Positions 21,066 to 31,029 of a DNA stretch of 60,000 bases are shown piece by piece (position 1 is the stretch's first letter; every line of letters starts with the position of its first letter). Position numbers and translations under genes: made by a program. The stretch spans positions 30,779,851 to 30,839,850 of the forward strand of contig NC_079877.1 in assembly GCF_029227915.1 (NCBI RefSeq), written 5' to 3'. This stretch comes from Hydractinia symbiolongicarpus (lineage: Eukaryota > Cnidaria > Hydrozoa > Anthoathecata > Hydractiniidae). The notes below the pieces were generated by a model. That model was not told the DNA's origin and did no database searches. It worked only from the letters and a program-made list of their open reading frames with translations.

Positions 21066-21744
21066 GTTCTGATGGAACTAGATAATTTAAATCAACATTT
21101 ATGGGGTTTTGGTTTGCTGTAACTGTGTTTTAATTTATTTACATATATCCTTGTTTGTTTATCATGCACATATTTTCCTTAAAAAGGAACTGTATTTATT
21201 GATATTTCATTTTGATTAAGTATGTCATCCATGCTAATTTTAGATTGTTTATTTTACTGAAGTTTGTCCAAATATTTATCTGGAAAATTGTCCAGTCACA
21301 AAACCATATTTGTCATTTATTTTTTCTGTTATTTGATCCATGTGTCCCTCAGGAATAAATGTTTTGTTCAAAATGTTTCCAAGATATGTATTTGATGATC
21401 ACCGAGACTGAAACATATGTGCTCCCCATAGGAAGAGGAATTGCCACTTTCTGATTTGGACAAAATTAAATGAAAATATTCTGAGACTAGATTCATGATT
21501 TAAGTTTCCCTTATGGTTTTGACTTAGTTTACGATGTCCCTTTTGCCAACGGTGTTGTCAGCATCTCCTGCATATACACCGATAAGTTGTTGGGTTTTTT
21601 CCTTTGGTCATACTTTAGCTATTTCAGTGGGGCCATTGGGATACCAGTTCTGTGATTGCCTTTTTTAAAAAGAGCATTACCTTTAAACCTGTCTGTGTCC
21701 ACTTTAGGCAAATTTGAACTGTTTGGACTTCAATTAACATACAA
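21066..21744. other. Noncoding or degraded coding, no family recognised
   Basis: Short peptide-like stretches on the minus strand near 21560-21740 may extend the remnant at 21745-21958 in other frames, but they are broken by stops. Confidence 0.3.
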
Positions 21745-21958
21745 GGGAGGTATCATTGAGGGATTCAAACTGATTTTGAAGGTTCGTTTTCTGGCTGTTC
21801 TAGCACGAAGTCTATTAACTAGCCTTGTTGTCTGTTGATACTTCCTGATCCCGGTACAAGTTTTCTTAGTACCACTTACATCTAAACCGAGATTAGACAA
21901 CCACTGGGTAGCTCTTCCCTCAAAATATGTTCCTGGATCTGTCTCACATAACTAGCTA
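21745..21958 (-). pseudogene. Coding remnant with SAP-like helix motif
   Basis: On the minus strand 71 codons are open without an ATG: an ETDPGTYFEGRATQWL block, then LGLDVSGTKKTCTGIRKY, then RLVNRLRARTARKRTFKIS. The middle resembles a SAP-type helix-extension-helix (Leu-Gly-Leu...Ser-Gly-Thr-Lys), a DNA-binding motif often carried by cnidarian transposon proteins. It is truncated at both ends. The assignment is a resemblance only. Confidence 0.4.
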
Positions 21959-22019
21959 GTAGTTTTCCTAACTATTGAAAGCAGAAGCGCTACTATTATA
22001 AAAAAAATCCCTATAACAA

Positions 22020-22200
22020 CATTTGGCCGCGCTTATGAAAGCCCCTAATGTAGCCGATTTCGTGAGTTATTGTAAATTGCGGAGAATTAACCACTGCGAA
22101 ATTTATTAAGAAACTTGCCAATTTTGAAAATTTATTCCCGCGAAATTTATTTAGAAACCCGCTATTCATGAAAACTAATTCCCTGTTATAAATTGGGGAA
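22020..22200. repeat. CGCGAAATTTATT-type repeat array
   Basis: Imperfect units such as TGCGAAATTTATTAAGAAAC and CGCGAAATTTATTTAGAAAC, related to the arrays at 1026-1177 and 5870-6060. Confidence 0.55.
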
Positions 22201-22269
22201 AAAAAAGTCAACAAATTTACTTTAACAAATTTCCTCTAATATGCGCTTTTGGCAGCCCATATGTAGCAA

Positions 22270-22480
22270 TATTCAGTAAAAATATATTTTTATGTTTAGT
22301 GAAATTTATTTGTATTTAGTGAATATTACTTATATATGTAGTGGAAATTATATACTCATTTAGTGATTTATATTTTAACCAAAAACAAATATTTGTATTT
22401 TAGTGAATTTTATTTTTGTATTTAGTGGAAATTAAATATATATTTAGTGATTTATATTTTCACCAAAAATATTTGTACAA
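22270..22480. repeat. TTTAGTGAAATT degenerate tandem repeat
   Basis: About seven imperfect TTTAGTGRAWTTWTA units arranged as two higher-order copies, each ending in ATTTATATTTTMACCAAAAA. Confidence 0.6.
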
Positions 22481-22482
22481 GT

Positions 22483-22519
22483 TGTTTAAATATTCTTCAC
22501 CCGTGTGAAGAATATTTGA
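22483..22519. repeat. Short hairpin
   Basis: AAATATTCTTCAC and GTGAAGAATATTT are separated by CCGT, extendable with one mismatch. One arm recurs at about 6367 in the inverted partner region. Confidence 0.7.
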
Positions 22520-22535
22520 ATAAATGAACGGTTGA

Positions 22536-22690
22536 GGTATAGCGGTGTATCATTAACCCTATCCATAACTGGTCATATAATGTAACAATTTGTCAAAGAT
22601 AGCATAAAACGTTAACGAAATAAATTTCGGCGGAAAGATGTTTTTGTTAAATCAATAACTTAACGAGAAAAATTTTCGCGTGAACATACC
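22536..22690 (-). repeat. Arm of long inverted duplication with 5965-6123
   Basis: Reverse-complement match to the flank of copy A, from GAACGGTTGAGGTATAGCGG through CGCGTGAACATA. It lies outside the TTAA that begins copy B. Confidence 0.8.
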
Positions 22691-23009
22691 CCCTAAAATT
22701 TGAATTTTACAGAAAAAGAATTAAAGGGGCACTCCAGTGAAAGAAAAAATATTTGAAAAACAATTTATTTTTATAAGACATATAAAATATGTCAGAATAA
22801 ACCTTTTACAATCGTTAAAAATCTTTATTTATACCTTAATCGGGTCTGCAAACATCTTCAATTTCAAATAAATTTGCAAGGTCGCGTAAAGTCGAGAGGA
22901 CTAGGTCCGAATAAATTAGCATACGTCACATCGTGCAGAAAGTCCGTGAACCCAGCAGCACACCTTCTAAAAGTTTGTTAACTTACTGTTTACATTGTTC
23001 GTTGATAAG

Positions 23010-23250
23010 ATGTCTTGTAACAATGACGAAGATTATAACTTAGAAAGCTCAGAATTGGATAATTTTCTTCATGAAAAAGACTTTACAAAGCTACAGCCAT
23101 ACGAATTTAAACCTCTTGTGTCTGACGGACGCAGAGCCACGTACGGGTAATGCGAATTGGTGTGAATGTGGAAATTTTAGAGCAATGGAAACTGATACTG
23201 AAAGCGTGTGCTGCGTGAGTCAAACGAAATTCCTGATGAGTTTTTCCAAG
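23010..23250 (+). pseudogene. P2X7-C-like (WCxCG...CC) exon carried by the Kolobok-like element
   Basis: An ATG-initiated frame reads MSCNNDEDYNLESSELDNFL, then FTKLQPYEFKPLVSDGR, and stops at 23148. One base shift near 23130 restores a TGNANWCECGNF, METDTESVCC segment that ends at a donor-like CAAG|GTAGG. The WCxCG...ExxCC pattern is that of the cytoplasmic zinc-binding 'ballast' domain of P2X7, which in cnidarians also occurs in many channel-free proteins. Here the usual third Cys (CGxC) is Phe. The exon lies about 285 bp inside the TIR and faces the transposase tail to tail. Downstream exons of the domain were not found. It is either a second gene of the element or a captured host exon. 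The homologous exon in copy A shows it predates the duplication. Confidence 0.55.
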
Positions 23251-23879
23251 GTAGGTAGGATATATTGCAAATATAAATTTTTTCTAAGCGAAATCTTCTT
23301 TTTAAAAAAAATAAAAAATATATTTCATCGCTTTTCTTTTAAATTCTTTTCGTCCAAAACCTTTATCTTTCTACTTCAATAAAATAATCTTAATTCACTT
23401 TTTTTTACTTCACAAGCCAATTTATTTTTATTTCACGGTTCAACAATCTAATTCCTCCGCATGCGCTTCTTTTGCACACCAATGTGAACAAATCTTATGT
23501 AATGTTACATTTTCTTTGTGATGAGAACTTGAAATGCGTGATCGAAAGATCGAATAAGGTTTGTGTCGAAATGATAAGTTAGTAAAACGGGGGTATAAAT
23601 ATTGTATAATTGAAAATCACTCTTATCATAGGTCATAAATGCGTTACAGAAGCTGCTGATTTTCAAGTGGTTGTTTTGACAAAAGTTGTTTTAGAAACTG
23701 CGTTATCTGCATTGTATGATTTGAGAGGAGACACTTTAGAATAAAAAAATGAGTAAGTAGTTCAACCTTGTTCCCAAGCCCTCCTTTAGTCCGAGAAAAA
23801 AAGGTAAAAAACTGATAATAATGCCTCCCTTATTTTTCTATATAGATATTATCGTTACGCTGGTTATAAACAGTTCACT

Positions 23880-25018
23880 TGGTGGATATACAGTCGATTG
23901 GTTCCAAAGTAGCCGTAATCAATTCTTTTAAATACAAGGCGTATTTCTTTCTTCTCAGGAATTTTTTACGACCCAGGATTGTGTTACTCGTGAAGACTTG
24001 TTTATAGCGGAGTACTCCGTTTTTTGGTAACAGCCTGTTCACAATCAGTCTCTGAGTTAAAATCAAGGACAGCCAGCTGCGTGCGCGCGATCATAACTTT
24101 CGGGCAATATTTGGTAAGCAAAGAATGGAATACCTCTAGGCTATCCGTATGGCAAAAGTGCGCCAAACAGTTCATGTCGGCAAGAGTTATTTTATTTTGT
24201 ACAATAGTCTCGCCTGCTTCATATGCAGGTGAATTCAACTTTAACCATTTCCGTTGCTGGTCTAATGTGAGGTGCGCACATTCATGGAAATATTCATTGC
24301 CTTGCCAAGAGTTTATTCCACAAATATGATAAAGAATGCTAAGCCACCTTTTACATTTCATTTTTGCCGCATGAAGCGCAGCACCACCATAAATGATTTA
24401 TATGATCCAAGGTATCATTTCAAGACATTCTTTGCACTTTGCAGCAGCAGGCAAGCTTTTTTCGAAGCTTTTTCCAAAGTGCCAAACGTCAAACTGGTGG
24501 TTTATCTCAGGATGTACTTTCTTTATGAATGCGCAGATTTGAGCATGGCGATCTGTTGTTAATGTTGAAACTGTCACTTTGTGATCACGCAACTTATGTA
24601 GTAGCGTTGCTAATCCCCACTTCTCCATTCGACTAGAATTCTCTGTAGTTCTAACATGAACAACTTGAAAGTTGATGATTTTATTAATGTCTACGCTTAT
24701 TAGAGTGTATGTACCATACTTTGCACTGTAACCAGGAGAGTCACTTCGCCCTCCACCAATCAAATTGCCTTTTTTCTCGGCGCACTCAGAATAAATATTA
24801 TTTCGATATTTCGATAAGTGTTTAATTTTGGAAAAAGAACGGACCTTTGAATATCATAGAAGGTGGACTTAGAGATAAACTGAAGCCTCAGCATACTCAT
24901 CATTTCGGCAATGCGGGCATATGTGTTCCCGGAATACAATATGGCTGCAGAAAGTAATAAGTTCCCTGCAGCTCTTCCATTTACGATAGGTTGAGACTGC
25001 CAGCTGAAAAAAAAAATC
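23880..25018 (-). pseudogene. Kolobok-like DDE transposase, copy B (frameshifted)
   Basis: Reading on the minus strand: ATG 25020 and FFFSWQSQPIVNGRAAGN with YARIAEMMSMLRLQFISKST, stop at 24760; then GGGRSDSPGYSAKYGTYTL, TLTTDRHAQICAFIKK, NHQFDVWHFGKSFEKSL and CKECLEMIPWII to 24398; then 24361-24002 with HECAHLTLDQQRKWL, AHFCHTDSLEVFH and MIARTQLAVLDFN; then YKQVFTSNTILGRKK to about 23880. The DDE-family blocks are those of copy A, but this copy keeps the SDSPG Asp that copy A lost and keeps a longer DVWHFGKSFEKSL region. Two or three frame breaks remain. Its first Met lies in the palindrome at the truncation point, so it is not a natural start. Confidence 0.75.
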
Positions 25019-25058
25019 ATTTTGGTTCACATATACCGTGGTATATGTGAACCAAAAT
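25019..25058. repeat. Perfect 19-bp-arm palindrome
   Basis: Arms 25019-25037 and 25040-25058 are perfectly inverted with a GT spacer. It sits exactly where homology between the two Kolobok-like copies ends. Confidence 0.85.
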
Positions 25059-26530
25059 AATCTTAAGGTTATTAACGTATGTGGGTTATGATGATTTTTC
25101 AGAGTTGTTCCACATCCTCTGTTAATTGGTTAGAAATAAATAAGTAACAACACATGCTACATAAATAAAGATACAGATAAGTTGAGATATTACAAGTTCA
25201 CGACAGTTCACCATCTCATTTTTATATTATTTAAAAAGTTATCTGAAAATATATTTTTAAACATTTTGGAGAAAGATACAAAACAACATTTTTTGATTCA
25301 TTTTATTTATAATTTGAACAATTTTGAATAATTTTACAAAACAATTAATAGAAAAACTTTCCTGTCTTCTGAGTAATCATCAGACAGAAAAGTTTAATTG
25401 TTTAACAACAAGAAGACTACATGTCTTCATATCACAACAAAACAAAGTGAACGACAGACTTGGTGTTTTTTCCTTGTACGAATAATAAAATTATAACTCA
25501 GTTGACACTTTACCCTACTACAAATACAAGTGCATTAACATTCTTCTCCACGAGTAAGGTGGAACAAGTTATCATCTAGGTGACGAAAAGTTTCAGTGTC
25601 ACACATGGTTCTAGTAATAAAAAAGTTTGAAAACATATCTTATAGTTAGCATGACAAAAAGCATACAACATTAATAAATCAATTAAAATGCGTTTATCCT
25701 CCCTAAAATGGAATTGAAATGCAAAAGTAGCTAAATAGATGCAATTAAGTAAAGCTTGTTAAAGTAAATTGTTACTGCGTGTAATAAGACGTCGAATAAA
25801 TTGGTTACCTAACCGTAATTAGTGTTTTAAAAGACATTGCCATATATAATGATTGTGTTTGCCTTTTTACATTTCCTTGTTTTACCCTGTTGTTCAATTA
25901 ACAATGCAGTAAGTAATTTTTGAAATGCACGAAAAAGCAAAGAACAACATGTTGACTGGGCCAGACTCAAACAGCTCGACTGAGTTCCAAAAGTAATTGT
26001 TCCATCCCGGTTTCCGGTTTTGTCGATAAAGACAAAATCACAGCGCTGTGCTCGATTTCAGATCTCTACTGTGTTTATTTATGATCTATTTCCGAAGAAA
26101 AAGGTGAAGGCGTTGCACAACAATTTTATTTTATGTTAGAAATATCTAAGCTTAATCAGATAAATTATAGAAAATCGTTCTTCAAAGAAATAATTAATAT
26201 ACTAGGCAGCATATTTTCATTAGATTATTCTCTTAAAGTTTATAATATAGGCCGAAGTTTGTATGAATAACATCATTGAGTCTTGCTTCAATGATATTCC
26301 ATAAAGTTTAAATTTAGAATAAGCTAAAATTTTAGAAAAAAAATGTATTTGTTTACAAATCGTTGCAAATCAATATTTCGACAGACACTTAATCTAAACA
26401 AACCAAATTTTACACATTTTCTAAGGACGCGCCTCAGAAGAATAGTCTGAATAGTCGTTGTGTCTCTTTTTATTTACATCTCTATGAATTAGCAGACATA
26501 TTTCCTTGCACCAAAAACAAGCCGCTCACA
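25059..26530. other. Noncoding 3' of GPCR gene 1, no gene seen
   Basis: AT-rich with an inverted CTGTCTTCTGA...TCATCAGACAG motif near 25362-25385. Presumably includes the 3' UTR of the minus-strand GPCR gene. Confidence 0.4.
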
Positions 26531-27442
26531 TTAATTACAATTCTTGCGATTCTTGGAGAACATACAAGAAACCCTTTTCTTCACATCTGGAGAGCGAAAG
26601 CCATATATAAACGTATCCCATAATGAGCTTGATAACACAACAAAATGACACCAGCGGTTGATGTAAGTGTCTGTTATAAGTGATCTGTAGAAGAGATTTG
26701 TAAATATCGTCACTATGGATGGTATACTACATACAGCATAAACTATCAGTATCTGTAAAGCAACTCTAGCTGTTTTTTTCTTTTGTTCGCTACATGTTGT
26801 TTTATTTTTAGAAATATACGTGTAAATCTTTCTATGACATATCACCATGGCAACAAAAACGCATAGGCCATATGCAGGAGCCAAACGCAAAATTATTGTT
26901 CTCAAATTCGGGTAAATATACATCGATAAAAGTGGGCATAATAGTGACGGAATCCAAATAATCAAATCACATATGATTAATATCTTTTTCTCAGTTACAT
27001 ATTTATAATGGAAAGGCTTGAAGACTGCTAGATAGATCTCCACTGTTATAAATCCAATCGTTGTTAAGGACATTACCGTGAATGTGTACCCGAACAAAGT
27101 CCACAAGGGAATAATGAAACAAGCAGGTTCTCTCTTAACAAATCCACGCAAAAGTATGTAATATATTGGTATAAGAGTGAAAGCAGAAGCTAGGTCGGAA
27201 AACGATAAAAGTATATATAATTTGTTTGTTTTTCTTCTTAACGTTTTACTAGAAATCACGATAAACATGTAATATCCATTTAGCAGAGTACTGACGGTAC
27301 AAAATATTAAAGAGACGGAACAAAAAGCAATTAAATTTGCTCTGCCAGCATCATCTGATAAGAAAACTGAGCTATACCCTTCACACCAAAAGTTTGAAGT
27401 TGCATTTTGAATACCGTCGCTGTTAATATTGGTATAATTCAT
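26531..27442 (-). CDS. Class A (rhodopsin-like) GPCR 1
   Basis: A 303-residue seven-helix receptor, presumably at the plasma membrane; ligand unknown. The N-terminus carries N-glycosylation sequons (NYT, NAT). TM1 has the conserved Asn (TLLNGYYM), TM2 the Asp (SFSDLA), the TM3 start has Cys (EPACFII), TM4 the Trp (IIWIPS), TM5 Pro (LAPAYG), TM6 Pro (VCSIPS). Atypical points: the end of TM3 reads VEIYLAVFKP, so the DRY Arg is Ile; TM6 has CSIP instead of CWxP; TM7 reads SSSLWDTFIYGFRSPD, so NPxxY is DTxxY; and extracellular loop 2 has no Cys to pair with TM3. ATG 27442 is preferred because similarity to the paralog starts there and an acceptor-like TTTATTTAG lies just upstream; an in-frame ATG at 27517 would add 25 residues. 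Confidence 0.85.
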   Translation of the reverse strand: MNYTNINSDGIQNATSNFWCEGYSSVFLSDDAGRANLIAFCSVSLIFCTVSTLLNGYYMFIVISSKTLRRKTNKLYILLSFSDLASAFTLIPIYYILLRGFVKREPACFIIPLWTLFGYTFTVMSLTTIGFITVEIYLAVFKPFHYKYVTEKKILIICDLIIWIPSLLCPLLSMYIYPNLRTIILRLAPAYGLCVFVAMVICHRKIYTYISKNKTTCSEQKKKTARVALQILIVYAVCSIPSIVTIFTNLFYRSLITDTYINRWCHFVVLSSSLWDTFIYGFRSPDVKKRVSCMFSKNRKNCN

Positions 27443-27691
27443 ATTGTCTAAATAAAAGTCATGTTTATAAGTCTTTTTACCGTAGGAACAGTTTGAAGCA
27501 ACAAGGCAGGCGATCATGTTACCAGAGCATAACGTGAAATTAACTGAAAAAATAAGAACTTAGCAATTGGACTGTTTATAGCGAGAAATATAATGTAGTT
27601 TTTAAATTTTATTGTATTCTTATTTCACTCTAATTGTTATTTTTTACATACTAAACTAATTGTACAATCAGGAAAATGACAGTGTTGCAAC
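27443..27691 (-). other. Upstream region of GPCR 1 with possible 3' splice sites
   Basis: Two acceptor-like sites are seen on the minus strand: TTTTTTCAG at 27544-27546, followed by a frame open to ATG 27517, and TTTATTTAG just before ATG 27442. Either could follow the 5' exon at 27874-28053. Confidence 0.4.
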
Positions 27692-27837
27692 TTTAACTCT
27701 ACATTTGGTGTGTAAATGAACAATTGATACAAAATAGATACCAAATAACGAACGCCATTATATATTTAACTCTACATTTGGTGTGTAAATGAACAATTGA
27801 TACAAAATAGATACCAAATAACGAACGCCATTATAAA
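27692..27837. repeat. 73-bp tandem duplication
   Basis: Two copies with period 73 (starts at 27692 and 27765), differing only at the extreme ends. It lies in the presumed 5' intron of GPCR 1. Confidence 0.9.
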
Positions 27838-27873
27838 TCCTAAGGCAATCGCGCTACCTCCACAATATCTTAC

Positions 27874-28053
27874 CTTATTATCCAAGTTAATGCAGATATA
27901 CTGGAGACTGGTTGTGATTATCTTCAAACTGGAAAAAGTATTTAATAGACGCTGTTTATATTCGTACGTTATGTCAAACAACAGTTTCCGTTTGTAGTAA
28001 TTTCTTTTCCTTAATTCCTTCGATCTTAGAACGTCGTGCCTCATTCCTATCAA
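27874..28053 (-). CDS. Possible 5' exon of GPCR 1, or upstream ORF
   Basis: ATG 28053 opens 60 codons (MIGMRHDVLRSKELRKRN..., basic, ending INLDNK) that end precisely at a donor AAG|GTAAGA. A 24-bp block around this donor (TTGGATAATAAGG, then AAGATATTGT) recurs upstream of GPCR 2 at about 35627-35650, where the donor would be GC instead of GT. Splicing to 27543 would place the exon out of frame with the receptor, and splicing to the acceptor before ATG 27442 makes it 5' UTR with an upstream ORF. It is therefore probably a 5' leader exon rather than receptor coding sequence. Confidence 0.4.
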
Positions 28054-29220
28054 GTGACTTAGATATATTTTTGCTACATCAATTTATTTGTACAAATCAG
28101 ACATCAGAACCTAATTAGTAACGCAGTTTCATTTTTCCGCTTTCTTAATTTGAAAAACAATTTGACTGACGCGTTTTTAAACGAAACTTAAGTTATTCCT
28201 TTCCACTAAATCTATTTATTAATAGTACTGTCATTTTTAAAGTTTAGAATTATAACAAATAAAACTCTTAGTTTTTAAATGTCTATTCTCAGATAATTAA
28301 GCGCAAATGTCCCTTTGTCGGTGTTTACGGCGGACTTAGTGTCTCCGGTTATTTGGGAAAATGAAAAGTCTGCAAACGATACCATTGAATACTAATGCCA
28401 GCATAGTTTCCTTTGTCGTAATATCAAGCATGACTTTGCATAAAAATATTCCTCATGAATTTTTTCACACAGCCAATAGTGTACTTTTAACGTTTTTTAA
28501 GTCGTCTATGAAAAGTTAAAATAGCCCGTTGTGTATACTATTTCAATTATTTTAGGTGACTGGAAAGATACTTAAAGTTGGTAGGAGAATTTATTGTTGT
28601 CCAGTTGGAACAAAAGAATAATTTAATAATTCGCACATTAGTAATAGGGCCTCAGTGGTGGTTATAACAATAGGTTGGATTGTTTACCGCATGGAATTTT
28701 GCATGGAGAATAAAATCAAGGTACTCTCTCAACACATTTTAAGTATTGTCAGACAAAGTGGTTTGCGAACACCATATTTAGTTAATTATGGTGATTTCCA
28801 AATAAAAACACTTTACAGTTGCTTCGAATATTGTTAAGTAAGAAACTGCTCATCTTGCTAACATTTGAAAGATTCTTAATCTTATTGCTTCTAAAAATTT
28901 CTCCTTAATCATGAGATGACACCATAGAGTGGTATAAGTTGTTTAATATCTACTTGCTCAATCTCGCCAACAGCTAGATATTTAAATGTTATTATAATAT
29001 TGACATTTTATCACCTGCATTATGAACAACCTCCGTGATCTTTACTAAACATGACTAGTACGCGACTATCTTGGAATTGTTTCCAAAATAATAAATAAGG
29101 GATAGAATTGTACACACATGGCTACTGTATTGTCAATTTTATGCTAAGCACGTTCGACCAAATATTACATTGTTGCAGGTGACCATTACAGGTAATTGGG
29201 CCATTATTGCACTTGTTGTT
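28054..29220. other. Noncoding, no gene seen
   Basis: Presumed promoter side of GPCR 1. No specific elements can be assigned. Confidence 0.4.
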
Positions 29221-30796
29221 GAGTCAGTGAGTTCACGGTACTAAAATCACTGGTCACTTTCTTATATGGCTCATTCATTGTATTCCCCCAAAGCGTGGCG
29301 TTACGCTTAAATTCAGTAAGTTAAAAAACAGCCACATGAAGGTTTATTTTTTGTTTATTTTAAGAGCTGTACGGGGTCGTTATGGATAGAATAATTTTAT
29401 TTTACGTCCGGTTTACCACGTGCGCGCGTATCTCACGGAAAAAAGTTTTTTATCAACTGAAAAAAAGAAACCGAAGCGAAAGGTTGTCTCTTTTTCAGAT
29501 TAATCCTGAAAAAAGTTATTTCAAACAAGGCATGCCAATGTTTACTCATCATGAGGTTAGCTTAAGGTTTATTTGTTCTTCTATTTTTGCATTTTGGGAC
29601 CGAGATTCTATAAAAAAAGACTATCACATTCAAATATGAATAATTCGAATCTAAAATGTAAAAAACAAAACTGTTGTTGTCGAGCTAGTATAAAAAGTTA
29701 ATGTTATTTACAGTAATAGTTTTAAAAAGAAGAAAAACGTACAATGATGTAACGTCACAAACAGAACTATAGCGACTTATAGCAAGCTTTATTTTATTAA
29801 AGCATTATATTTTCAGGTCATAGCCATGCTAAGAATATATTCAGAATAATTAAGATAGTATTTATCAAAAAAGTTAAGAGGCTGAAAAGAAAAACCTATT
29901 CTTATAAAATACAGCGTGGTATATCCTAGAAAACAATTTATATAAACTGTAAAAACTAATTTTTCCGTTGTTACTGTTTTTAACGCTATGGAGTGGTTGA
30001 TGCAGAGTTGATGTCGTTATAATAAACCTAAATGTAAACAAACTTAACTCACTGTTTACATGTGTTACGGTACGATCGTTTGAAATATATTCGATTCTTG
30101 AGTTCAAAAACGCTGCATTGTTATCATGTACGTCTGGGCTGTTTTCTTAATACATAAAATCAAAATATTTCATTTTGTTAATTATCAGTTTAGGTCTGTA
30201 AGGCAAACTGTTTTTTTTTAATATTTAATGTTGTAACTATCGGGTTTTTTTATATTTTGTGTAAAACATTGGGAGGGTTGCTGTATGCAATGGATTATAT
30301 AGCTGATTGGGTATGACGTGTTACAAACTGTACATTGTGGAAATTTTGTTATATCCTTTTTGTGTGACTTAACGAAGTATGTTGGATTTGTTTTTAATGT
30401 CTGGTATTCACAGCATTCACAGAAGTACACCAAGGAAATTCTGGTGTGCTTCTGGCATTGCAAAGCAAGTATATAATTTTAGCAGATTTAGCCTTTTACG
30501 TAACGGTTGTTAGACACCTTCGATTTTGTTGGGAATTTTGCATTTTTATTATTTTTGTTGTTGTTGTTGCACGTGCTTATATTTTTTAAAGTTTTGTTTC
30601 AGAGGGTATAAATATAGAATAATGCTGATTGTCAGCAACTTCAATCCTAGGCCTTTTTGCTGTCCTGTTATAAAAAAAGAAAAGGAGCCGAGGTTGGATT
30701 GTGAGTTCAAATTACTGCATTGTATGCTTTTGTTTGGTATCGCTTACATGGATTCAATGAGAGATTCAGTGGATTCTTTTACGGGAATGCGGCTAG
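29221..30796 (+). mobile_element. Degraded Helitron, copy Z
   Basis: The start (GTGAGTTCACGG, TCACTGGTCACTTTCTTAT, GTGGCGTTACGCTTAAATTC) matches the 5' region of Helitron X, and the end (CAGTGGATTCTTTTACGGGA then GCGGCTAG|T) matches its 3' hairpin end, with substitutions in the stem. Related GAGGG/TGTATGCAATGGATTATAT modules lie near 30280. The 5' TC is not preserved, and the middle (about 29600-30200) may be unrelated. Confidence 0.55.
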
Positions 30797-31029
30797 TTTA
30801 TCATATTTCTCAATGAGAACTCAGCAACTTCTGAAACATTGTTATATAAGTATCCAGGTGTTGCTGGTACTTTTTTACAAATGTATGGAATTGTTAATTG
30901 TTCACCGCAATAATTGAACATTTAAAGAAATGCTGTCGTCAAATTACAGCAGCTGCAAACATAAAAGGACGCTTAATAGGATTATTTTGTAATCAATTAA
31001 CGTTATTTGTGCACAAACTTTATTCGGAG
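30797..31029. other. Noncoding between Helitron Z and the pogo-like relic
   Basis: No gene seen. Confidence 0.4.

Larger units (their letters stand above)
22725..25018 (-). mobile_element. Kolobok-like DNA transposon, copy B (truncated, inverted)
   Basis: It starts AGGGGCACTCCAGTGA at 22725 immediately after TTAA (22721-22724). Its interior matches copy A in reverse orientation up to A's position about 2749, where homology stops at the splice-acceptor-like TTTTCAG. The 5' part of the element (copy A 1178-2748) and the other TIR are missing. A single CAATCGAC replaces about 240 bp of copy A. The lost end is marked by a short perfect palindrome (25019-25058). Confidence 0.75.
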
